Part shown: piece by piece, positions 11,039 through 22,900 of the stretch
Numbering within the stretch: position 1 is the stretch's first letter
How the letters are laid out: each line of letters begins with the position of its first letter
Source: Sphaerolaimus hirsutus
Taxonomy: Eukaryota; Nematoda; Chromadorea; Monhysterida; Sphaerolaimidae
Direction of reading: 5' to 3'
Assembly (NCBI GenBank): GCA_964036195.1
Contig: OZ038456.1
Location: 28,149,188 to 28,213,187, forward strand
DNA: 64,000 nucleotides
Position numbers and translations under genes: made by a program
The notes under the pieces: generated by a model
Databases searched by the model: none
Seen by the model: only the letters and a program-made list of their open reading frames with translations
What the model was told of the DNA's origin: nothing

Positions 11039-12688
11039 ATGCGATCGGAATTGTGCGCCAAGCGCTCCTGGTCGACTCCGAGGGGGGGGGCTGTTGATTG
11101 GAATCGGATTTTTTTGACTGAAGGCTTGGGCGAGTCCACGCCGGCCCAGTTGCTGCGCAGCTTAAAGTACGCGTGCAGTGACTGGCAGCCGCGCTTGGAC
11201 AAACCCTTGAACTACAAAAAGAACTGGAAACGCCCACCGTGGGCCAACAACACACCGCGCTTCGGGGGACCCAGTGACAGGTTCTGTAGGAATTCGGAAT
11301 TTGGCTTGGATAGGGGCGGCGATAGGCAGTCTCTCCAACTAGGCATCCCGATGCAATACTGTCCCATATCGATATGGCTAAACGGCGACAGCACGTGCAC
11401 CGGGGATTTTAGGACAAGCCTGCAAAACGTGATGCGCGGCTCTGTACAATCGGGGCTGGGCGACGCTAACAGGCGATATGACTTGGCAATGGTTACCACA
11501 GTCGGGGAAGTGTACCGCGGCTGCCGGTTGTCGACAATTAAGGGATCGTGTGACCTCCAAAGCTGGGAATATGTGGGTGTGGTTGTTGTAAAGACCGTAC
11601 TCGATTATCTCGACACTGTTTACCTCACGGTGCGCGATAAAACTACCAAGTGGATGGAGCTGTTCGTGAAGAACATATATGTTTTTTGCGTGCAACTCCG
11701 GGAGGCGCTGAACAATGGAAACAAACCGCACGTTCCGATTGTGATCTGTGTGACCCAGCCGCTCTACCCTCCGCAACCGGGAATCGCGCAACATAAGCAG
11801 GCAGTGTCCAGTCTATTACTTCTAGGCCGCGACATTGAATCTGCTTTAAAGTATGCGTGCGAGACGATCACTAATGTAGTGGTGGTGCAGCCGCTACATT
11901 ATCTGATCAGAAACCACGAAATTTTGAACCAGTCGACAAAAGAAGACACTGTCATGGGGCTGTACAGCGGGATGGTCACTGAAGATGGGTTACACCTGTC
12001 ACCCTATGGCGCGGCGCTAATGTCCCGGATCGTGGCCAGGGAATGTGTATTTTTCCTGCACGATCACGGGTGCACATCAATGGGAAGGTGTGTCGAAGTA
12101 GGTGGGGTGCCATCTTATTCACATCCACAAGTGCTGCTATCTATTTCAGGTGGCTGCAAAAGCGAGGGGTCACCACTCCCGCAAGCGTACGCAGTCGGGG
12201 GGAGGCAGCGACACTCGAAGGAAATCCAAAGATCGCCGAAAAGGTGGGCCTATGCTGTAGAACACAAACACTACTCTCTATCTCCACAGTACTCTCTGTC
12301 ACCATATCGCGCAAAATCACACCCAAAACCACAGATAGCAAAGCTGGCAGTTCAGGGCGCTCTCGGCGCGATTCAGTGGCCGGCCGCAGCGATAAATGAA
12401 GCGGCAGCGGGGGGCCGTCCGACCGTGGTTCGACAGGCCATTCGAACTACGGGTACCGCGGGAACCAGCGGGGCGGATACGGGAACTGGTGGGTTCCCGC
12501 AGTACTGCTGGGTGGCTTATCTGCTTACGCTGAGAACACTTTTACTGATCGCTCAGGTCTGGTGGCTATCGGGGGCGCGGCGGCTCCCACTTCGACGGGG
12601 GTGGCGCCCGGTTCGAGGGCCGCGGCCGCGGGGGGCGCGGCGGGTACCAAGACTGGCGCCAGGACCGTGGGCGATACGACTAGGGAGT
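11039..12688 (+). pseudogene. LINE ORF1: SGNH-esterase-like protein with RGG tail, frameshifted (left)
   Basis: The open frame from 11039 shows WLNGDST (Gly116-Asp117-Ser118, nucleophile block) and DGLHLSPYG (Asp316, His319, catalytic Asp-x-x-His block), the hallmarks of SGNH hydrolases. The likelier original start is ATG at 11024 (MAISSDAIGIVRQALL), which leaves frame at the G run 11080-11088. After about 12050 the coding signal changes frame: a basic Ser/Arg stretch, then NYGYRGNQRGGYG, then YRGRGGSHFDGGGARF and more RGG repeats ending RGRYD and a stop at 12686-12688. RGG boxes bind RNA, fitting a retrotransposon RNP protein. The same changes occur in the right arm, so they predate the arm split. 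Confidence 0.75.
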
Positions 12689-12834
12689 AGATCGTGCGGT
12701 GAGTACGGGAAAAGACCTATCATAAACATGCTTTACTTCAGCGTGTTTATCATAGGTAATTTCCCAACGTTAAGTGCAACTCTTGATGTCTTATTAGCGT
12801 TGACTGTTTCAACTGTTATTAACACACCACACAG

Positions 12835-12957
12835 GTGCGGGATGCATTACGTCTGTGTCCGTATTGCGCGATGTGTGACAAAGACATTCCTTTTGAGTTA
12901 TGCAGTGCTGACCGGAGACGTGAAAATGATTCAAACTTTGACAATAAAGGGAAATAA
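12835..12957 (+). pseudogene. Cys-rich 40-residue frame between LINE ORF1 and ORF2
   Basis: After an acceptor-like CCACACAG the frame reads VRDALRLCPYCAMCDKDI and onward to FELC, a C-x2-C-x2-C cluster with a later Cys, then a stop. It could be the remains of a zinc-binding N terminus of ORF2 or a piece of ORF1. A donor-like GTGAGT lies at 12700. Mirror copy in the right arm. Confidence 0.4.
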
Positions 12958-12977
12958 CCTGATTCTTTTTCTTCTGA

Positions 12978-12994
12978 TGACAGGAAAGAGCCAG
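12978..12994 (+). repeat. 17-base word inverted at LINE 3' UTR
   Basis: TGACAGGAAAGAGCCAG here and its exact complement at 17114-17130 flank ORF2 of the same LINE. In the transcript they could pair. Mirror pair in the right arm. Confidence 0.6.
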
Positions 12995-13013
12995 ATGCCC
13001 CATGGGGCAGGCC

Positions 13014-13379
13014 TGATACGCACATCTGCCTGATACGCACATTTTCCCGTTTTTTCACTTGACACTTTTTCAAGTGATTTTCAGATATGAGTAAAGTGAA
13101 AAAAGTTGCGCAATGACATTAGTGAACTTTTTCACTTCACTCATATCTGAAAATCACTTGAAAATGTGTCAAGTGAAAAAAAACAGTGAGAAATAGCTAT
13201 TTTTCACTGTTTTTCACTTGACACATTTTCAAGTGATTTTCAGATATGAGTGAAGTGAAAAAAGTTCACGCATGTGATTGCGCAGCATTTTTCACTTTAC
13301 TCATATCTGAAAATCACTTGAAAAAGTGTCAAGTGAGAAAAACGGGAAAATGTGCGTATCAGGCAGATGTGCGTATCAG
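13014..13379. repeat. 366-base palindromic element at LINE ORF1/ORF2 junction (left)
   Basis: Outer ends CTGATACGCACATCTGCC and its complement. Nested inside are further inverted words (TCACTTGACAC...TTTTCAAGTGATTTTCAG) in alternating orientation, so the strand folds into several stacked hairpins. The frame of ORF2 begins inside its right half, so the apparent ATG at 13326 belongs to the palindrome. No clear target duplication. Confidence 0.8.
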
Positions 13380-16300
13380 TGCACCCCCATGCCCCACAGT
13401 TTCACGACAGGCATCTCCGCTGGTGGAGGGGGCCCTAATGCCCCCTTGATTCGGGGGCAGATGGACTCCCTCCAGCAGTCGGAGAGCTCCGGGTTGGGTA
13501 ATGGACGATCTAGAAGTGGCTTCGGCAAGTCACATCAACAAACCGGCACAGTCACAGGTGGGTATTCGGATAAATGTAGTCATTCTGTTGAGAACAGTAA
13601 TAAATGTATTGCTGTTACATACCAGAATGTACATTCAATCAAACACAAGCAACAAGAACTAGCGGAAATCATTAACAAAACCTCGGATGATATTTTGGGC
13701 TTAGTAGAAACAAATACAACAAACAATGCGGAGATATTCAGCGTAACAAATTTTGACACATTTGCTAAACATAAGAAAACCGGAGCGAGGGAAACGGGCG
13801 GTCTACTAGTGTTTGCAAGGAAAAACCTACATGCCATGGTAGACGGTAGCGACTTCCTCGACAAAACGAATGCAGTTCTCTCAGTGGGATTTGACACTGA
13901 CAATGGTATAAAAGTGCATGTGATGATAGTGTACCTCCATGATCATGGAAAAGTAAGCCGTGATGTGGGGTACCTACACAAAAACATGTCAACACTTGAT
14001 GGATTACACAAACAAAAACTGGCCTTCGACAGCACTGGTGATGAAGTGATCATACTTGGCGATTTCAACGGTCACATAGGGAGTGATAACCTAGGAGTGC
14101 GGGGGAACCGGCCAGAAATCAATAAGGTCGGGCATCTTGTCAGAGGCTGGATAGATGCCGACAGTTTGGAGATTTGTAACAAAAATGCTTCGCAGTGGTG
14201 GACATACGAATCCGGAACTAGTAAGACGCTACTCGACTTGGCCCTGCTGGATGCAGCAAAGGCCCACGAGTATACACTGCATCTATCGAATGGAGAGGGT
14301 GGTAGGTCGTTACTTTCCGATCACTACGCTCTCCATTTAATACTGCAGATGCGACATATTCCGCTCCGCGACATCGAAAACACGCCGAAATGGATAGTTC
14401 AGGGGAAAGATGACTCGATGAAATTCTCAGCCAAACTGGAAGAACTTCTTGCAGCGGAAGGTGAGGCAATTGATTCATACCACGACCTGCACGCCGCAAT
14501 GAAGCATGTTGGAGTAGAACACTTCAGCAAGAAAACGAAAAAGTCTCCTGTTTCAAAAACACAACGGACAATTCGGTCAGCAAAACGGGAAATTAACAGA
14601 TTGCGACGACGTCTTCATGAAGGTAAGATCTTGTACGAGGGATTCAAAACTATAAAGTCAAAGGAAAAAGCAAAAATGTTGGCGGCAGAGTCGGATGCAA
14701 AAATGGACAGAATGAAGCGGTCATTAGATAAGGAATTGGAGAGCTCGGGTACAGAAACAGACCTGTACAAACTGGCAAAGCACTTCCGGGAACCGGGGAT
14801 TAAATATGCGATGCTACGATTCAACTCAGGCGAGGTTGCTGCGTCAATCCAGGACTTACAGAAGATATTAGTCGACTTCTGGAACAGAATACAATGCCCG
14901 AACCCTGATGAGTGCAGAAATTGTAGACGACAGCTGTCTCCGCAATGCGATTACATCGAAAGATAAATCGTACTTGCACCACGATTTGACCCTGGGAGAG
15001 GTAAGTGCTGCATGCCGAAAACTTAAGCTGAGAAAATCAAGCGGGACAACAGGGATTTCACACGAGATGCTCCGAACCCCTGGCACCCACCTGTTGGAGA
15101 TATTATGTTCTATTTTCAACAGGTGGTTTCACGGGGAGGAGATCCCATCGGAAGCAAAAACCTGCAAGCTGATACTTCTACACAAAAAGGGCTCGAAGAG
15201 TGACGTGAACAATTACCGAACAATAGGACTACAGTGTAATATTTTGAAATTGTACTGTAGCGTCCTAAATAAACGTCTCCTGACAGCCTTCGAAAACTGC
15301 AATGGATTTGGTGACATGCAAGGCGGCTTTTGGAAACACAGGCGAACGACTGATAACCACATCATAATCCAGGGATGTCTGTCAAGCGGCAAAAAACTCT
15401 CATGTTGCTTTGTTGATGCGGTAAAAGCATTTGACAGAGTTCCGCGCGATAGACTTTGGAGGAAATTGACTCATTTTGGCTACCCAAAACGATTTGTAGA
15501 TGCACTTGAATCAACATACGACAATCAAAAGTGCTATTTGCAATATGCGCATGTCACAACGACGCTCTTGGATTAGAGGCTGGGGGTCAGGCAGGGGTGC
15601 TGCCTTTCACCCAGCCTATACGTGTTATACATGGCAGACCTTCGGACAAGCCTAGAGAGGACAAAAAAGGGGGCGAATCTGGAAGGCAAATGGATCCCAG
15701 CGGTGTTTTTTGTAGATGACATTGTCTTAATGGCCAACAAAGGAGAGATTTGCAAGCTCTGATGGACGTTTTCTCAGAATGGGCATGGTGCTGGGGGGTT
15801 GCCATAAGTCCGCAAAAAAGCCGCGTTCTACACTTCAGACAGACAGCGTCCGAAACAAACAAATGGATGCTAGGATACGACGATAACAAAATGCCGCAGT
15901 TGGTTTCAGAAGTAAATGAAACTAAATACCTCGGCTTGACGATCACTAGTCACCGCGACCCATTTGATAAACAAAAAACACTCTACATACAATGGGGTCA
16001 TACAGCACGCGTGCTGGTCGCCGAAATTGCGGCCTATAGCATGCGACCGCTGTGGGCCACGCAGAGACTATGGACACTTTATGCGATGTCCAAGGTGTTT
16101 TATGGGGTAGAAATTGTCGGACTTAGTCACCTGGCTAGGGACAAGCTGACATCGATTGAGATGTCACTCTATAGAGAACAAATGAGAGCCCCCAGACATC
16201 TATCAAACAGATTACTTGCAATTGAAGCGGACACGATAACGACGACAGGCTGGTACGCGCTGCGCATGATCCAAATGGACGAATATCTGAGAAGTGGCAA

Positions 16301-16940
16301 GGCCTCCACTACGACTCGAACCGCAGCACAAAGGTGGGCAAAAAGCCAAGGGGCTACAAAGCGCAAGAATAGCATTGCTGGGAGAGCGGATATGGCAAAG
16401 ACATGGCTCTCCATATCTGATATGTCCACAACACCAAGCAAAACACGATTAAAGGATATGGCAAAGTATGCATCATGGAACAATCTCAGCAGGGTAGGTA
16501 AAGAACAGGGAAAGACATGCAAAATCAAACGGGTTGTAGGTGCAAATGTGACACCTATATGCCCGAAAACACTCACATCAAACGATTTAGACTGGTTCAT
16601 GCTACGACATGGCCTTTTTATTCAGACAAGACAGATAAATTCAAGTAATGTTAGGGATCTGTGGACATGCTGCCCGTTTTGTCGGAGGGTGGGTTTCGAC
16701 TTCTGGCTAACGGGAGATCACATATTAGAAAACTGCGTGTCAGACACAACGATTGCTTGGAGGATGGAGACAATGCGGTCATTTAAGAAAGGTTGCTGTG
16801 CAGAAGGCTGCGACAAAAAGGCTAAAACCGATCTTAGACGTCTCTTGGAATCTTCAACCTGTCATACTGCGAGAGCTACTTTTAGCAGGAAAATACGAGA
16901 CTTGGATAAACATATGTCGGAACTTTGCGGACCATTATAG
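13326..16940 (+). pseudogene. LINE ORF2: AP endonuclease plus reverse transcriptase, broken (left)
   Basis: Endonuclease motifs: QNVHS, LGLVETN (catalytic Glu), ILGDFNGHIG (Asp/Asn) and LLSDHYAL (Ser-Asp-His). Reverse transcriptase motifs: LHKKGSKSDVNNYRTIG, FVDAVKAFDRVP (motif A), GVRQGCCLSPSL (motif B) and FFVDDIVLMA (motif C, VDD). C-terminal Cys/His cluster CPFC...GDHILENC. Three lesions: an extra C near 14903, a TAG stop at 15574-15576, and a frameshift near 15750 where the frame moves to LQALMDVFSEW. Only the last is shared with the right arm. Confidence 0.9.
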
Positions 16941-17564
16941 GCACTAGTAGGGGGTTTAACCTGTTTTGTTCTCTAGTTAGCTCACTTACTAGCAGTAGTC
17001 GCTTTTTGGGCTACGGCCCATCGTTCTTCAACATCTACCTTTCATGTGCCAATATACTTCCTCCCTACCGAAGGCTCGCGTAGAGCAACGAAGGTGGAAG
17101 GGGGGGCAGAGTGCTGGCTCTTTCCTGTCAAGATGACGTGTTACGATCCTCAGTAAACTGGTGAACTTGATACTCTCTGATAATTGATACTACGAGTATA
17201 TACCTTCACTTAGATCTCACTTCTGGACCAATGAAACAAACCTCGATACCTATATGGATACCATTGCCTTATCTTACTGTTAATGTGCATTTTTATGTAT
17301 GTAAACGCTTAGTGGCACAGGGGGACTGCTTACGTCGCGGTCCCTTACGTGCCACGTCCACATGATTCTACTATGTAGTGTATTTTCATTTAGCGCTTTT
17401 AAACGTTTACTTGATCGTATCGGCTGTATTTTCGCCTATTGGAGTTGTTGGCGCGCGTTGTTTTACCGTATGTTATGTTAGTTAGACTTCCGCCGCGTTA
17501 TTTTTACCTTGTACTTTTGTACTTTGTACCCTTCTGCCTCGCGAAGACTGAGTGGTATATGAAG

Positions 17565-17581
17565 AATTGAATTGAATTGAA
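17565..17581 (+). repeat. LINE 3' tail, pentamer repeat (left)
   Basis: Three to four copies of ATTGA at the point where LINE similarity ends, as expected for LINEs that end in a microsatellite instead of poly-A. Mirror copy at 19306-19325. Confidence 0.7.
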
Positions 17582-17664
17582 GGTCTTTTGACTTATATAC
17601 CTACCAACCAAGTATATAATTGGTATAAACCAGAGTTGTTCAAATACTGGTATTTTTGGAAAGT

Positions 17665-17864
17665 NNNNNNNNNNNNNNNNNNNNNNNNNNNNNNNNNNNN
17701 NNNNNNNNNNNNNNNNNNNNNNNNNNNNNNNNNNNNNNNNNNNNNNNNNNNNNNNNNNNNNNNNNNNNNNNNNNNNNNNNNNNNNNNNNNNNNNNNNNNN
17801 NNNNNNNNNNNNNNNNNNNNNNNNNNNNNNNNNNNNNNNNNNNNNNNNNNNNNNNNNNNNNNNN
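17665..17864. other. Assembly gap, 200 N
   Basis: Exactly 200 N. The base before it (17664) is the last base of left-arm homology to the right arm. That coincidence suggests a scaffold join between two contigs rather than a continuously sequenced palindrome. Confidence 0.99.
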
Positions 17865-19216
17865 AAAATTTTCACTTTGAAATTCCCGCCAAGTAAATTT
17901 TGCAATGCATGCATTTTAGAGGTATGGTTCTTTACATCACTTTAAACATCAAACCCTTCCCATTAAAGTATCGTAAACCAGCTCTTCAAGTGTCTAATAA
18001 AAAAGTTCCAAAAAGTGAATTTTTTGTCATCCATCTATTGGGGAGTGGTGTTTTTTAGAAAATAAGTAGATTTTTGAGAAATTTTTTTACATTAATTTCA
18101 CATTATCGAATAGTGTATAGTAGGGGAGTGGTGTTGGTAACACATCCCCAAAATTTTAGATTTATACCCCTCCCACAGCTCAGAAATCAGCGGGTGCCGG
18201 ACCTGCTGTGGGACACCAAAAAAGCCACAAAAAATTTTGCACTTAGGGCGACCCACCCTGAGAGGGGTCGCCGCGACGCCCCCAATTCATGCGAAGTAGA
18301 GGGGGGTTGCGCCAATATCTCCCCCAAGTTTCAGCCTCTGGGGCGCTCTAGAACTGGGGATAGGATATAAGAAGTAACATCAAAAAATGGCTGCCGGACG
18401 TGACCGGGAAGGTGTTTACATTCTTGCATTTAAACAGTGTGTATTATATCACATTGCTTAATCAGTTAAATATCAACACTGAAAAAGTGCCATTTTTAGG
18501 CAACATCATACCACTAAATTTGTTACAGTCTGAAATGTTTCATAATTGGCAGTAAAATGTGAAAAAATGAATGAAAATGAAAGATAAATTGATCTCAAGG
18601 TGAAAACAGTGGTGTTTTCTAATGCTCAACAGTGAGAGCTCTTTCTAAATTTTTTTACACTTACCGTATTTCCACGAAATACCCCCCGGGGGGTGATTGT
18701 TTCATAGTGGTCCCGAGAGGGGGGGGGTCAAACGAGGGGGGGGGGGGGGTATTTCGAGGGGGGGGGGGGTTATTATTTCACAAGAAAATTTTTGAAAACC
18801 AAGTACGAAATTGTCGTCTGAAACGTACGCAGACGTCGAAAAATGCAACAAAAACCGCCATTTATAAGGTTCTGTTGACTAATATTAGTATGTAGATGGT
18901 ATGTACACTGTTGTAACGTGACACCGACATTGTTTTAACGTGTGTTCTGCAGTACACTGAACACAAACTACAGTTGTTGTCATGTACGTTCCCTTTACAC
19001 TCAATTTGGGGGGGGGTATTTCGAGGGGGGGGGGATTGTTTCATAGTGGTCTCGAGAGGGGGGGGGGGGGTCAAACGAGGGGGGGGGGGTATTTCAAGGG
19101 TGGGGGGTATTTCGAGGAAATACGGTACACTTTTTTAACACTTTCCTGGGTATTTTAAAAATACCTTACACTTTTGGTATCTATACTTTAAATTTGGAAA
19201 GTGTATTTACACTTAC
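17865..19216. other. Spacer between arms
   Basis: Single-copy spacer on the right contig. It contains one TA-flanked poly-G element (18664-19125) and a short tandem of the hexamer ACACTT next to the right-arm start (19206-19224). Between 17865 and 18663 I see AT-rich sequence with no convincing exon; the 98-aa frame at 18074 has no recognisable features. Confidence 0.8.
18664..19125. mobile_element. TA-flanked element in the arm spacer
   Basis: Ends CCGTATTTCCACGAAAT and TTTCGAGGAAATACGG, TA on both sides, very long G runs; same core. Confidence 0.85.
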
Positions 19217-19947
19217 ACTTACACTTTCCAAAAATACCAGTATTTGAACAACTCTGGTTTATACCAATTATATACTTGGTTGGTAGGTATATAAGTCAAA
19301 AGACCTTCAATTCAATTCAATTCTTCATATACCACTCAGTCTTCGCGAGGCAGAAGGGTACAAAGTACAAAAGTACAAGGTAAAAATAACGCGGCGGAAG
19401 TCTAACTAACATAACATACGGTAAAACAACGCGCGCCAACAACTCCAATAGGCGAAAATACAGCCGATACGATCAAGTAAACGTTTAAAAGCGCTAAATG
19501 AAAATACACTACATAGTAGAATCATGTGGACGTGGCACGTAAGGGACCGCGACGTAAGCAGTCCCCCTGTGCCACTAAGCATTTACATACATAAAAATGC
19601 ACATTAACAGTAAGATAAGGCAATGGTATCCATATAGGTATCGAGGTTTGTTTCATTGGTCCAGAAGTGAGATCTAAGTGAAGGTATATACTCGTAGTAT
19701 CAATTATCAGAGAGTATCAAGTTCACCAGTTTACTGAGGATCGTAACACGTCATCTTGACAGGAAAGAGCCAGCACTCTGCCCCCCCCTTCCACCTTCGT
19801 TGCTCTACGCGAGCCTTCGGTAGGGAGGAAGTATATTGGCACATGAAAGGTAGATGTTGAAGAACGATGGGCCGTAGCCCGCAAAGCGACTACTGCTAGT
19901 AAGTGAGCTAACTAGAGAACAAAACAGGTTAAACCCCCTACTAGTGC

Positions 19948-22900
19948 CTATAATGGTCCGCAAAGTTCCGACATATGTTTATCCAAGTCTCGTATTTTCC
20001 TGCTAAAAGTAGCTCTCGCAGTATGACAGGTTGAAGATTCCAAGAGACGTCTAAGATCGGTTTTAGCCTTTTTGTCGCAGCCTTCTGCACAGCAACCTTT
20101 CTTAAATGACCGCATTGTCTCCATCCTCCAAGCAATCGTTGTGTCTGACACGCAGTTTTCTAATATGTGATCTCCCGTTAGCCAGAAGTCGAAACCCACC
20201 CTCCGACAAAACGGGCAGCATGTCCACAGATCCCTAACATTACTTGAATTTATCTGTCTTGTCCGAATAAAAAGGCCATGTCGTAGCATGAACCAGTCTA
20301 AATCGTTTGATGTGAGTGTTTTCGGGCATATAGGTGTCACATTTGCACCTACAACCCGTTCGATTTTGCATGTCTTTCCCCGTTCTTTACCTACCCTGCT
20401 GAGATTGTTCCATGATGCATACTTTGCCATATCCTTTAATCATGTTTTGCTTGGTGTCGTGGACATATCAGATATGGAGAGCCATGTCTTTGCCATATCC
20501 GCTCTCCCAGCAATGCTATTCTTGCGCTTTGTAGCCCCTTGGCCTTTTGCCCACCTTTGTGCTGCGGTTCGAGTCGTAGTGGAGGCCTTGCCACTTCTCA
20601 GATATTCGTCCATTTGGATCATGCGCAGCGCGTACCAGCCTGTCGTCGTTATCGTGTCCGCTTCAATTGCAAGTAATCTGTTTGAAAGATGTCTGGGGGC
20701 TCTCATTTGTTCTCTATAGAGTGACATCTCAATCGATGTCAGCTTGTCCCTAGCCAGGTGACTAAGTCCGACAATTTCTACCCCATAAAACACCTTGGAC
20801 ATCGCATAAAGTGTCCATAGTCTCTGCGTGGCCCACAGCGGTCGCATGCTATAGGCCGCAATTTCGGCGACCAGCATGCGTGCTGTATGACCCCATTGTA
20901 TGTAGAGTGTTTTTTGTTTATCAAATGGGTCGCGGTGACTAGTGATCGTCAAGCCGAGGTATTTAGTTTCATTTACTTCTGAAACCAACTGCGGCATTTT
21001 GTTATCGTCGTATCCTAGCATCCATTTGTTTGTTTCGGACGCTGTCTGTCTGAAGTGTAGAACGCGGTTTTTTTGCGGACTTATGGCAACCCCCCAGCAC
21101 CATGCCCATTCTGAGAAAACGTCCATCAGAGCTTGCAAATCTCTCCTTTGTTGGCCATTAAGACAATGTCATCTACAAAAAACACCGCTGGGATCCATTT
21201 GCCTTCCAGATTCGCCCCCTTTTTTGTCCTCTCTAGGCTTGTCCGAAGGTCTGCCATGTATAACACATATAGGCTGGGTGAAAGGCAGCACCCCTGCCTG
21301 ACCCCCAGCCTATAATCCAAGAGCGTCGTTGTGACATGCGCATATTGCAAATAGCACTTTTGATTGTCGTATGTTGATTCAAGTGCATCTACAAATCGTT
21401 TTGGGTAGCCAAAATGAGTCAATTTCCTCCAAAGTCTATCGCGCGGAACTCTGTCAAATGCTTTTACCGCATCAACAAAGCAACATGAGAGTTTTTTGCC
21501 GCTTGACAGACATCCCTGGATTATGATGTGGTTATCAGTCGTTCGCCTGTGTTTCCAAAAGCCGCCTTGCATGTCACCAAATCCATTGCAGTTTTCGAAG
21601 GCTGTCAGGAGATGTTTATTTAGGACGCTACAGTACAATTTCAAAATATTACACTGTAGTCCTATTGTTCGGTAATTGTTCACGTCACTCTTCGAGCCCT
21701 TTTTGTGTAGAAGTATCAGCTTGCAGGTTTTTGCTTCCGATGGGATCTCCTCCCCGTGAAACCACCTGTTGAAAATAGAACATAATATCTCCAACAGGTG
21801 GGTGCCAGGGGTTCGGAGCATCTCGTGTGAAATCCCTGTTGTCCCGCTTGATTTTCTCAGCTTAAGTTTTCGGCATGCAGCACTTACCTCTCCCAGGGTC
21901 AAATCGTGGTGCAAGTATGATTTATCTTTCGATGTAATCGCATTGCGGAGACAGCTGTCGTCTACAATTTCTGCACTCATCAGGTTCGGGCATTGTATTC
22001 TGTTCCAGAAGTCGACTAATATCTTCTGTAAGTCCTGGATTGATGCAGCAACCTCGCCTGAGTTGAATCGTAGCATCGCATATTTAATCCCCGGTTCCCG
22101 GAAGCGCTTTGCCAGTTTGTACAGGTCTGTTTCTGTACCCGAGCTCTCCAATTCCTTATCTAATGACCGCTTCATTCTGTCCATTTTTGCATCCGACTCT
22201 GCCGCCAACATTTTTGCTTTTTCCTTTGACTTTATAGTTTTGAATTCCTCGTACAAGATCTTACCTTCATGAAGACGTCGTCGCAATCTGTTAATTTCCC
22301 GTTTTGCTGACCGAATTGTCCGTTGTGTTTTTGAAACAGGAGACTTTTTCGTTTTCTTGCTGAAGTGTTCTACTCCAACATGCTTCATTGCGGCGTGCAG
22401 GTCGTGGTATGAATCAATTGCCTCACCTTCCGCTGCAAGAAGTTCTTCCAGTTTGGCTGAGAATTTCATCGAGTCATCTTTCCCCTGAACTATCCATTTC
22501 GGCGTGTTTTCGATGTCGCGGAGCGGAATATGTTGCATCTGCAGTATTAAATGGAGAGCGTAGTGATCGGAAAGTAACGACCTACCACCCTCTCCATTCG
22601 ATAGATGCAGTGTATACTCGTGGGCCTTTGCTGCATCCAGCAGGGCCAAGTCGAGTAGCGTCTTACTAGTTCCGGATTTGTATGTCCACCACTGCGAAGC
22701 ATTTTTGTTACAAATCTCCAAACTGTCGGCATCTATCCAGCCTCTGACAAGATGCCCGACCTTATTGATTTCTGGCCGGTTCCCCCGCACTCCTAGGTTA
22801 TCACTCCCTATGTGACCGTTGAAATCGCCAAGTATGATCACTTCATCACCAGTGCTGTCGAAGGCCAGTTTTTGTTTGTGTAATCCATCAAGTGTTGACA

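Larger units (their letters stand above)
11024..17581 (+). mobile_element. Non-LTR retrotransposon (LINE), left copy
   Basis: Order: ORF1 with an SGNH/GDSL-esterase-like domain and a Gly/Arg-rich tail, an inter-ORF region with a 366-base palindrome, ORF2 with AP-type endonuclease, reverse transcriptase and a C-terminal Cys/His motif, a roughly 640-base 3' UTR, then a 3' tail of the pentamer ATTGA (17565-17581). Esterase-type ORF1 proteins are known from CR1-group LINEs; I do not commit to a clade. The 5' boundary is uncertain because the sequence just upstream (10956-11023) resembles the core of TA-flanked elements. Both ORFs are broken. Confidence 0.85.
922..17664 (+). repeat. Left arm of ~16.5-kb inverted duplication
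   Basis: This block is the reverse complement of 19217-35714. Shared landmarks in mirror order are a Tc1-like terminal repeat (922-952), FEZ exons 4 to 1, a CAGGG-type hAT element (6774-7213), a tandem duplication (about 8100-8640), a TA-flanked element (10241-10666) and the LINE (11024-17581). The arm carries two insertions missing from the other arm (2306-3663 and 8890-9441). Homology stops within a base or two of the N gap on the inner side. On the outer side it runs into a Tc1-like end interrupted by another repeat, so the arm may continue beyond the left edge. A true palindrome and two inverted haplotigs are both possible. Confidence 0.93.
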
